64,000 bases of DNA from positions 15,471,842 to 15,535,841 of the forward strand of contig NC_049990.1 in the NCBI RefSeq assembly GCF_000003815.2, in the 5' to 3' direction. Both the position numbers and the translations under genes were made by a program. This DNA is from Branchiostoma floridae (Eukaryota; Chordata; Leptocardii; Amphioxiformes; Branchiostomatidae). Below are positions 55,801 to 64,000 of the stretch, piece after piece (positions within the stretch are counted from its first letter, which is position 1; each line of letters opens with the position of its first letter). Under the pieces are notes generated by a model. That model saw only the letters and a list, made by a program, of their open reading frames with translations. It searched no databases and was not told the DNA's origin.

Positions 55801-58800
55801 GTGCACTATCAAGGGCATTATGCATATATTATACAAATGTCAATTGATGTTATCTCAATTATGTCTTTAATGCATCTGTGATGTTTGTATGGAACTCTTT
55901 TACGATCAAGCCACATTGAAGTTATGATCAAAGAAAGCTCCAACCTTTTCAGCTTCATGTAGTGTTCCCCTCCCACTGGCCGACAGTCCACTCTGTGTGC
56001 TACCTTTCCCTCTAGAGCCAAGGCTCCTATAACAACATGGGCACAGATACAGGCACTGTGAGAGAGCATTAATTCCATATCTTTAGACCTTTAGACACAG
56101 CCAACCTGCCATAGCTCATAAATATACATATACAATATATTGACAGAAGCAGCAGACTGTCATACAACAACATACACTATGATGTTAAAAGCATAGGAAA
56201 AGAAGTGCCAAATAGCTAATAAGTGTTCAGGCTGTCAGACACAAGATCGAGGGGTCACGATCACAGGTACGACATTGTTTCCTTGGGAAAGACACTGAAC
56301 ACAACTTTCCTCACTACATCCAGGGGTAGAAATGTGTACCTAACTTAAGGTAGCAAGGTAAAAGGCCTTCCATTCTAAAACAGTACTTGTTAAAGTTGTT
56401 GCTGTCATTTACCTACTGGCACATAGGTCAGCAAATTCCCTTGTTGTTTATGTAGCAGGGTACATTTTTACAGGGGCAGGATGTGTGCACAAGACATCTC
56501 TTTAAACATGGGAGACCCATTTTTACCCTTCCAAAAGATGAGTGCAGCCCCAACCAAGATGCCCTTCCCAGAACCAGGGTCTTGTAGCTGCCAGCCAATT
56601 GGAATCGGGAGATCAACTGTCAAGCTGCTACCAGTTGAGCTACAAGGACATCCATACTGTTCATGTGCCCTAGACACAGTCAACAGTCCACTGCCTCCGA
56701 GGCCTCAAAAAGGCAATGTGACCTAGACCTTTAACTTTACCTGTATAACAAACTGCATATTTGCATACAGCACATTTGTACTCACCATTTGATGAGCCAG
56801 CCTCATCTGCTACAAATAAAACACAAAAAGAAACACTTTATTGTAAAAACATTAACAATAATCATCTATCTAATGTTACTATATAAAATCTGCACATTCT
56901 CATCATGTTTGACAAAACTGTCAAGATTTTGCTACAGCTATGATATGACTTTCACAGTTGCAACATAACAAGCAGTGTTTTGGTAAGACATTATCCCGAT
57001 TACCTGGAATCAAGAACTGGAAGTCCGACTTGCAAGATCGGATGTTAATATAAACATCATAAAGGTGAATATTTTGTACAGACATCTATGTTCATGGAAT
57101 AACACTATTATGGTCGAATGCAATCAGCAGAGACACCTATCGTTGCAGTTCAGCTGAAGCAATAAGAATTGCACTGAGGAAACATCAGAGGAACTAAAGC
57201 AATGGTTGTGTAAAACGAGTCTCTTTCTCAGGAAATGTTGAATTTGGGTGACATAAGCACTATAACTATTATATAAGCACTATAATTATTTGCAAATGCC
57301 TGGAGGCTAATTGCATGTACGTATACAGTCTCAAAGACTAAGAGAAGTATAACACTAACATTTAATCAGCTATATGATACAATGTATACTATTGTTGAGT
57401 TAATGAACTGTTCCACGTTCTGTATAATGATTGGATTTTGTGCTTTTAGTAGATGTATAAGTAAGTCTTTTTGTGATCTTTTAAATGGTAAAATCTTGGA
57501 CAAAGATGGAATAAGACTATACAGAGTACACATACAATGTAGTGGTACACAGAGTGAATTGTAAAATAACTAGCTCCGATCCGTGTTTTCGTTCGCTCAC
57601 CTCTCCTGGTTTGAGAGAAGACCATGAGGGACTGATTGGAAACTCCCGAGAACACAAGTTTATGGTGACGGGGTAAGACATCGGGGGTAAACTCCTTGCG
57701 GGGTTTTCGAGGGGAACTCACTTCACCCCATCAACAAATCAAACACACAAACACACACAGAAACAGATAGGAAAATCCAACCAATAAGATATCATTTCAG
57801 CAATAATGAAGACATTAAACCAATGAGGATTTTATTATCCTAAAGAGATGGAATGTCCCATATTTTCTTGATTAAAGTACATACCCCAAATTAACTATAC
57901 AACCTATACAATTTGGGTTAAGTCAAGTCACAGTCACAATTCTGTGGGACTGAATGGTAAAAAGGCAAAGCTGAAATAAAATAGCCAGCCCTTCTCCATC
58001 AATCTTGAGCACTAAGTTTTTTTTAACTAGATGAATTCAAATTATGATGGTAATTTTACAGAAATCAAGGACTTAGGAATATAGAATGTCCTTGCTTGAC
58101 TTTGTAAATGTTGGTACTCCTCACTGGTATAGTCTTAACAAGCTTGTTAATCATTACAAAATCGCTCAGAATAGACAAAATTTCGTCCACAAAAACAATG
58201 CGTATAGTTTCCAATAACTTCAAAGAACTGTAGCACCACCTTAAATCTGTGCAATAACCTCAAATAAACTAACGGTAATACGCACTCTGATGATAAAAAC
58301 CACAAAACACAACTTAAAGAATTACAGTTCTACAAAAGAACAACGAATCTCTACCATTAACCAAGTTTACCTGTGGACGTCTGTGAGAACACTCCCATTG
58401 GTTGGCCCGCCGTGCCGGACAGAACAAACTTGTGCTCGCGTGGAGCCTCAGAGTTACCTTTCCCATCATCCCTCTGGGCAAGATCCTCCTTCAAGGAGAA
58501 AATAACCTGCGAAATAAAAAAAAGAAATTACAATTGGTTTTGTTTCATAAGCAGACATATGCCAAAACTTTTTTTCTAGTTTCAAGTACAAAATTCTAAT
58601 TGACCAGGGATGCTGCTAGGTCACATGTGGCCATTGTCTTCAACGGTGACCTGTCTAATAGTAATGCAATCCCCCTGCCTCAAGAAGCCTTAGAATGCCT
58701 AAATAGGATATAAAATCCTCTAAAACTCCACACAATGGATGAGGAAAACCAATACAATCCCCCATTCAGTCCCTCTACTCCCATACAATTTTTTGCTATC

Positions 58801-61385
58801 GGCTACTTCACAATCTAATGTACCCATTTTTTTTCTGACATGTTATCACTTGATAGCAAAAGATACACAGTCTATAGCTGTTTTATAAATTCATTTCCCA
58901 AAACCTGGTACAACAAGGAACATGTCACAAAAAGAATTTTGTAAATCGGTCAATATTTGGCTTAAATATTGACCAAAATATAACCTAAAAATGCCCAATT
59001 TTAAGCGTTATCGGGGACCATTCAGTTTTTACTAATTCTTAAACCTCTGATCTAACAGAAAAATTGTAGTTGGTAGTGAGANNNNNNNNNNNNNNNNNNN
59101 NNNNNNNNNNNNNNNNNNNNNNNNNNNNNNNNNNNNNNNNNNNNNNNNNNNNNNNNNNNNNNNNNNNNNNNNNNNNNNNNNNNNNNNNNNNNNNNNNNNN
59201 NNNNNNNNNNNNNNNNNNNNNNNNNNNNNNNNNNNNNNNNNNNNNNNNNNNNNNNNNNNNNNNNNNNNNNNNNNNNNNNNNNNNNNGTAAGGTATTGTGT
59301 GTGTATAAGTTCAGAAGTAGAATAAGATCAGTAGCACACTCTTATGACATATTATTTACAAGCAAAGTCCAGGATGTCATTTTCCGAAAAAAATCTGTAG
59401 CGTCCGTACCCCCTTCAATTTCTGTACTAAGTAAATCCCACAAGCTTGTGATTATGACAGTTTAGAGGTCTCTATTACCACATACTAGAACACCCTTTAA
59501 ACCATTGCTGTCCTGAAAACTCTGTCTAGTATAGCACCGTAAACATAAAAATGTAGCGTCCGTACCCCCTGTAGCGTCCGTACCCCCACCTGTAGCGTCC
59601 GTACCCCCATTTGAAGCTTTTTAGCAAAATGCTGTTAAAATTGCCATCCAACTGCTACAATTCTGATTCAATACATTAATTACAGTTCTTACAGATATGA
59701 TTGGTTAACTTTTTTCTCTAAAAATGTGACTTTTCAATGCATTTTTCTGAGATTTCCTCCACAAATCCACATTTGCTACACCCCCTCAGACTTCATAAAT
59801 GGTTCATTCCAAAGCAGCCAAAGATGGATGTGAGATGATATTTGATATTCCCCCATGAGTTTAGCTGATATAAGAACACCAGTTTGGTAGATCTACATTA
59901 TAAAAGGCATGAATTAAACTAGTATTACATAGTATGTAATGTGTAGCGTCCGTACCCCCTGCACTATTGTTTCTCTTGTCCAAACCAATATGTACATAGC
60001 ATGTATTCAAGAAAGATGCAAGTATACATTGCTGGTTTCATGGCATGGGAAGCACTGTGTTATATTCTTTTATGTAAACCATCACTTCTTTATCACAGAT
60101 TCTGTAAAATCTTCTATCAGTATTCCTGTTATCAAAAAGTAGAGTACAGATCCAACTGGGTGGAATCTCAACTGGCATATTTATATTCTCATTTTCTTTG
60201 TTAAACTGCTGCAGTAGCATTAATGGATGCTTCAATTAATAAATAGTTAATGATTATTAGAAAATAGACATGTTTAGTGGGCTAATTCCATTGTTCACTA
60301 CCAGTCTTTACTATAATTGTGTAGCGTCCGTACCCCCCTTGAAATGTTCATTAATGGTCATATGAAAGATTCTATGTTACGTTATACACTATATCTGTTG
60401 TAATTTTATGTAGAAGCCCAATAAGGATAGATAACCACCAAAAATTAGCTACTATGGTATCTGGANNNNNNNNNNNNNNNNNNNNNNNNNNNNNNNNNNN
60501 NNNNNNNNNNNNNNNNNNNNNNNNNNNNNNNNNNNNNNNNNNNNNNNNNNNNNNNNNNNNNNNNNNNNNNNNNNNNNNNNNNNNNNNNNNNNNNNNNNNN
60601 NNNNNNNNNNNNNNNNNNNNNNNNNNNNNNNNNNNNNNNNNNNNNNNNNNNNNNGAATATACAGTATGCTGCAGTTCCAGTAATTCTACAGTTGTAGCGT
60701 CCGTACCCCCTTAGTGATCCATTTATAAAAGCCCATGTACAGAAGTTATAAAAGCTCGTTGTGCGGAGATCCTTTAGGATAGTATGCCCAAGGTGTGTAC
60801 CTTTGAACTGCTAACAACAAAAAAAGAATAAAATGGAGTTGAATTTTCACCCCTAGTGACCCCCTTTTGGTACATTAGATTGTGAAGTAGCCGTATAACA
60901 AATCCTTACGCTTAGTTACAGCCTTCGAAATTTTATCAACAAAAGAAAAATTGATGTTCTCCGTACTATCACTAGTAACAGTTGTGTCACCAATTTAAGT
61001 TTTACAGGACTAAATCTTGGAAGATTACAAGTTTAGAAGAAAGTCCACACCTCTGGCTTGGGAGCTCCTGGTCTCCTAGATAACAATAAACAATGGACAA
61101 GTTTAATGTAACATCAGTAAAGGCAACAATACAGTCATGTAATGTACAGGCAACCATAAGCAATGACAGAAAGCAGTTTAGCACATATGTATGAATATGG
61201 CAAAAACATTTCTAATAGCATGTACATGTACTGTGTATGATTGTTTCTAGAGACAAAAGCACTAGTCAAGATGTAAAATGTGACACTGTGTCCATTGACA
61301 ATGTGCAAGATTACCTGTTGATCTTGAGAGTGCCCACCTCCCCATCTTCCACTGTCATCCATTTGTTAGACATGTACTTTGGCAC
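52819..61385 (-). CDS. GTF2F2: General transcription factor IIF subunit 2 (TFIIF beta, RAP30); first exon missing
   Basis: The small TFIIF subunit escorts RNA polymerase II into the pre-initiation complex with GTF2F1. Exons in transcription order: 61315-61385, 61051-61075 (25 nt), 58371-58506, 56786-56809 (24 nt), 55945-56026, 55081-55180, 53544-53687, 52819-52947. All phases match (0/2, 1/0, 0/1, 2/1, 2/2, 1/0, 0/0, 0/stop), giving 236 residues. The N-terminal dimerisation barrel runs from VPKYMSNKW through FSLKEDL, APREHKFVLSG and GKVAHRVDCRP to YMKLKRLQ. A linker (NNYKPVANHANN) follows. The C-terminal winged helix has KKEDGKRARADPEKVQEMLF, KHQYYNIKDLVEITKQP and NTWELKPEYRHY. Human GTF2F2 has about 22 residues before VPKY. 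That exon (ending WLVK) was not found by 64000 and probably lies to the right. Confidence 0.95.
53070..53293. mobile_element. TTAA-flanked MITE, copy 2
   Basis: It starts CCCTTAAACTGCCAGAG and ends TTTGGCAGTTTAAGGG, with TTAA on each side (53066-53069 and 53294-53297). The orientation is opposite to 17443-17678. It lies in the last GTF2F2 intron. Confidence 0.92.
53298..53520 (+). mobile_element. tRNA-derived SINE, 3' half
   Basis: It has the CATTCAGGTGGAAATGAGCA, TTGAGGAGAGCCACACCA and GTGAGCGGATCA blocks, and a tail with TACTGTTTTGTACAAACTT. Confidence 0.65.
54111..54294. mobile_element. TA-flanked MITE, copy e
   Basis: Starts TACTGTAAATGCATTTAAG, ends CAGCATTTACAGTA, with interior TTCGCGGTGGTTTTAATTTT. 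This copy preserves both ends. Confidence 0.85.
54296..54545 (+). mobile_element. tRNA-derived SINE, 3' two-thirds
   Basis: It contains CTTGGGAAAGGCACTTCACT, the GAGGACTGAGACAC block, CACGTAAAAGAACCCACCAA and the TACTGTTCAGTACAAACCTA tail. It abuts MITE copy e. Confidence 0.65.
54548..55047. mobile_element. CAGTCAAACC-ended DNA element, copy 2
   Basis: It begins CAGTCAAACTCGTCTATAG and ends CTAATACAGGTTTTACTG. It shares AGTGGCCAC/GTGGCCGC and GGGACTGGAGAAAT with 31249-31735, in opposite orientation. It ends only 33 bases before GTF2F2 exon 55081-55180. Confidence 0.75.
55230..55720 (-). mobile_element. LINE 3'-end remnant
   Basis: On the minus strand a frame reads HAIMTENESHFIMDCPTYEED, the conserved post-RT motif of CR1/L2-like LINEs. 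It ends in a (TTCA)n microsatellite tail at about 55231-55246. It is 5'-truncated and lies in a GTF2F2 intron. An ORF of 103 codons survives, but it is not a gene. Confidence 0.75.
56220..56350 (+). mobile_element. tRNA-derived SINE, decayed head
   Basis: GATCGAGGGGTCACGATCAC is followed by TTCCTTGGGAAAGACACTGA and TTCCTCACTACATCCAGGGG, the SINE 5' body blocks. Confidence 0.5.
57601..57694 (-). CDS. GTF2F2: Duplicate GTF2F2 exon, candidate alternative to exon 58371-58506
   Basis: On the minus strand this 94-nt stretch reads EFTPDVLPRHHKLVFSGV and then SNQSLMVFSQTRR. It aligns with APREHKFVLSGTAGQPMGVFSQTST of the exon 0.7 kb upstream in the gene. It starts in phase 0 after an AAG acceptor and ends in phase 1 before a strong donor (AGAG|GTGAGC), exactly as the canonical exon does. 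It therefore splices in frame between the two microexons. It lacks the FSLKEDL strand, unless an acceptor further upstream is used; the polypyrimidine tract is weak. The codons have diverged far more than the protein, suggesting selection. It could be a mutually exclusive exon or a decaying duplicate. Confidence 0.6.
59082..59286. other. Assembly gap (N)
   Basis: 205 undetermined bases inside the 58800-60893 element. Confidence 0.99.
59396..60710 (+). repeat. Seven copies of TGTAGCGTCCGTACCCCC
   Basis: Exact copies start at 59396, 59552, 59570, 59591, 59942, 60320 and 60693, all in the same orientation. Three are adjacent or nearly so; the rest are 156-378 bases apart. The intervening sequences are unrelated to each other. 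More copies may sit in the gaps. Confidence 0.95.
60466..60654. other. Assembly gap (N)
   Basis: 189 undetermined bases inside the same element, just before the seventh motif copy. Confidence 0.99.
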
Positions 61386-61624
61386 CTGTAAGTGTAAGAT
61401 CGAGTGTAAGGTCAGGTATTCACGAGAATCAAACATGTGATAAAGTCATTGTTACTGCAGGGGAAAGTAGACCTCAGCCTTGGGCGAAGTTTCACACTTT
61501 TTTGGACTCCTAATACCCTGGATGAGAGGGCTGAGGTTCAAGCCCTGATTGGGCATTGTGTGAGGGATTGCATTTTCCTTTTAGATGGGGACATAAAGCC
61601 AACAGTCCTATATACAGGGAATGA

Positions 61625-61888
61625 CCCCGGGTTAGCAGAGTCTCCTTGTGGGGTCATAATGGCAGGGTGTTTGGCCAAGAACCCAGAAGTCCTGGGTTTC
61701 AATCCAGTCTGTCGTGCCACCGATCTTGTCCTCGTTTTACTCAGGTGAAAATGAGTAGGTAGCTTTGTTTGGGACATCCCTCTAGCAGGACGTTAAATGG
61801 AGGTTACATGTTTAAGAAGAGCCATACCCCGTGCATACAAAAGATCCCACCACACTTACGGAAAAGAGTAGGGGTCCATCCCAGTTTG
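61625..61888 (+). mobile_element. tRNA-derived SINE, best-preserved head
   Basis: A box (ATGGCAGGGTGTTTGGCCA) and B box (GGGTTTCAATCC) lie about 30 bases apart. They are followed by CGTGCCACC, CAGGTGAAAATGAGTAGG, GGACGTTAAATGGAGGT and GATCCCACCACACTTACGG. It abuts hAT copy 3. Confidence 0.8.
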
Positions 61889-61903
61889 AGTTAGCCTGGG
61901 TAC

Positions 61904-62326
61904 TAGGGCTGGGTATCGGTACTGCGTACCGGTACAAAACCGGTTTTTCTTATTGGACCGGTCCAGAAAAACCTGACCTAAAAAAAATTAGGTGGACCGG
62001 ATGTTGGACCGATTCGAAAAGTAATAGATTATTTTATCAGGCATTCACACGTTTTAGCGCTTGCAAATGGAAGAGTGAAGTAGAGTAGAATTTATAGTTA
62101 TTTCTACCAAGTTTTACAGCCAATCGTACAGGTGCGGTTAGCGTTGTATGGTTTTAAAACGCCAGTGTAAGTCTAATACTCCACCAAACAGATTTCTTTG
62201 TAGTAAAATGGACCATTGGTATGAGTCATACTGCATCAGGTCCAGGTTCAGGTCCGGACCTGGACCTAATCCTTTGGACCTGAACCGGACCTGGACCTGA
62301 ATTTTTTGTACCGGTACCCAGCCCTA
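61904..62326. mobile_element. hAT-type MITE (TAGGGCTGGGTA family), copy 3
   Basis: 423 bp, same orientation as copy 2. Perfect 8-bp duplication CTGGGTAC (61896-61903 and 62327-62334). Confidence 0.93.
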
Positions 62327-64000
62327 CTGGGTACCATACGGATAGTAGTTCGCTCGTATGTTCGCTTCTGCTATCTGTCTGGAGACATGCATATTCAAAC
62401 CGTTTGGTGCTAATGTCAGTTAATGAGCGAATCAAAGAATGGGACCAGGGTTCTAGAGCACTTGTTCGATGACAACAGGTTGGGGTCTGCATGCACAAGG
62501 GGATGCAGGACTTTTCCGGTGTTGGAACACCGTTTGAATCCATTCCATAATTCACTCATATGTGGGGACCAATCAACACCTGCGTCCAAAATTTGGACGA
62601 TTCCAGACGTTAAGATGGTCCGCGTTCCCAGACAGAAACACAGAAAAGTGACTGTATATAGTGTATAGTGCACGTCAGAGCTAGAAGCGACTGTATATAG
62701 TATATAATGAATGTAGGAGCGGACTACTTTCCGGATGGTACTCAGGCTATTATTGGACATAATCATTTTAGTTCTAAGTAAAACGTTATTTGTTATCGTG
62801 AATCCATCGTTAACTGTTGTCGAGACATAATCGCGACCTGCAGAGGAAACGTACACATAAGATAACCCTCAGAGGCTATATAAACAAACAAACAAACTCC
62901 ATGAACTAGCTACTTGAAAAAACATCACATCACAGGTAAAGGATGACATTAATCCATATCCCATGTGTATGGATATATTTTTGTCTTCCACTGAAGGGGT
63001 TCGATGAAAGAGCTGGGCTGGGCCCCTGGCCTGTCTACCTGGCCTGTCTACCTGGCCTGGCCATCACGTCAGGCCACCAAGATACCCCCATTCATACCCT
63101 CAGAAATTCTCAGCCTCTCATCTAGCTGCGCCCTCTAGCAGAATATAGACAAATTGTCGAGAGCATGTACTTAGTGCATTGTCAAGCCACCTACGAGCAA
63201 GATAAGCTGATATCTATTCAATGTTACTTGTCTGAATTTAAATTTCTAAGGGTCTGCAAATAGATAAACAACAACATTAAGGGAGATAGAAACGACGCTT
63301 GTGGTTGATGTTGAGAACAACGATACCATACTCACAGTGTAACATTTGATCTAGTGGCAAATGTTACAACAGGCAGTTTGGCCAAACAAAGGAGGTCATA
63401 TTTAGGTCACCACGTAACTGCAGGCCTGGGTATGGCAGAAACGGGTGCTGTCAGAGGATTGGACATTTATTTGACATTTTCCCCTTCACGTTATCGGTTA
63501 AAGGTTTGAAGATTGAATATTTATTCTTCAATGTACATAACAAGGACTGACTGCTTCTTAAAACAAGGCTGGAATACAGCAGTTTGTTTTTCATTTTATA
63601 GCAAATGTTAGTTTAACACACTGCTTTAGGGATCCGATCCCCCAGACAACTCTCTAAGGGAACTAAGCGCCAAGCATGTGACCCCGGTCATCTCAGACGC
63701 TCCACCTGTCACGTCTCTTTTAATAAAACAGCAACAGGCGCTTGTCCAGGGACAAAATAAATGTAGTTGATTGAGAGACGTAGTAATTGCTACTCTTTAG
63801 CGCTGTCAGAGAACTCAGCCTGGCATGTCAGCCCGGCCCCTTGACTGGCCCTTTGAGGAAGTAAAATTATAACTCTGTCTGGGAGGTATTAGGCCTTTCT
63901 ACCAGCCAGAAATACAAGTACCACAGTTTGTGTCTTTTTGATCTGTCTTCGACTAGACCGTACAACAAAAGAGAAGTATGTTCATGACGTGCTGTTTAGA
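62327..64000. other. No gene recognised
   Basis: I searched this end for the missing GTF2F2 first exon (ending WLVK before a donor) and did not find it. A FWLVE-like stretch on the minus strand near 63900 lacks a consensus donor. A 13-bp minisatellite (CTGGCCTGTCTAC, about three units) lies at 63026-63062. Confidence 0.45.

Larger units (their letters stand above)
58800..60893. mobile_element. TIR element carrying a dispersed 18-bp motif array
   Basis: CGGCTACTTCACAATCTAAT at 58800 continues to a 25-bp perfect inverted match with the right end at 60869-60893. TAT lies directly outside each end. The interior holds seven same-strand copies of TGTAGCGTCCGTACCCCC and two assembly gaps. No transposase frame is visible in the sequenced part. 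It lies in the GTF2F2 intron between exons 61051-61075 and 58371-58506. Confidence 0.8.

Noticed and set aside
59396-60710. CRISPR-like array of a short exact repeat
   Set aside because: Spacing ranges from 18 to 378 bases, there are no cas genes, the host is eukaryotic and the copies lie inside an inverted-repeat element.
63880-63930. Possible GTF2F2 first exon (minus strand FWLV-E)
   Set aside because: Upstream residues do not match the family N-terminus and no consensus donor in the required phase follows.

Overview
The window looks like a piece of a compact, intron-rich deuterostome genome, most likely a cephalochordate (amphioxus, Branchiostoma). The evidence is three conserved animal genes with many small phase-matched exons, AT-rich introns, very dense short non-autonomous DNA transposons and tRNA-derived SINEs, and two runs of N (scaffold gaps). 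The organism call is an inference from gene and repeat style, not from a search.

Layout. (1) 1-5 kb: a GGTT microsatellite, then repeat-rich sequence with a SINE head and a LINE 3' remnant and no gene I can support. (2) About 5.08-27.7 kb, plus strand: an RNF13/RNF167-type membrane RING-H2 E3 ubiquitin ligase. It has a probable TATA-less promoter and non-coding first exon at 5.1-5.24 kb, ten coding exons from 11040 to 24009 (400 codons), and a long 3' UTR. (3) About 28.1-48 kb, minus strand: a profilin gene, convergent with the RING gene. Two shared 5' exons are followed by two alternative pairs of 3' exons, each with its own stop codon, predicting 138- and 130-residue profilins. (4) About 52.5-61.4 kb, minus strand: GTF2F2 (TFIIF beta, RAP30). 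Eight exons are in frame, two of them only 24-25 nt, and a diverged duplicate of one exon lies between them. The first coding exon was not found and probably lies beyond the right edge. (5) 61.4-64 kb: repeats and unassigned sequence.

The main points for a second look are these. The RNF13-profilin convergent neighbourhood matches the human RNF13-PFN2 and RNF167-PFN1 pairs. The profilin gene has duplicated 3' exon cassettes. The GTF2F2 dimerisation domain has a duplicated, protein-conserved exon. A terminal-inverted-repeat element of about 2.1 kb in GTF2F2 carries seven same-strand copies of the 18-bp motif TGTAGCGTCCGTACCCCC. Many small transposons are delimited to the base by target-site duplications. 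The three genes act in ubiquitination at endomembranes, actin dynamics and Pol II initiation, so they are neighbours rather than a pathway.
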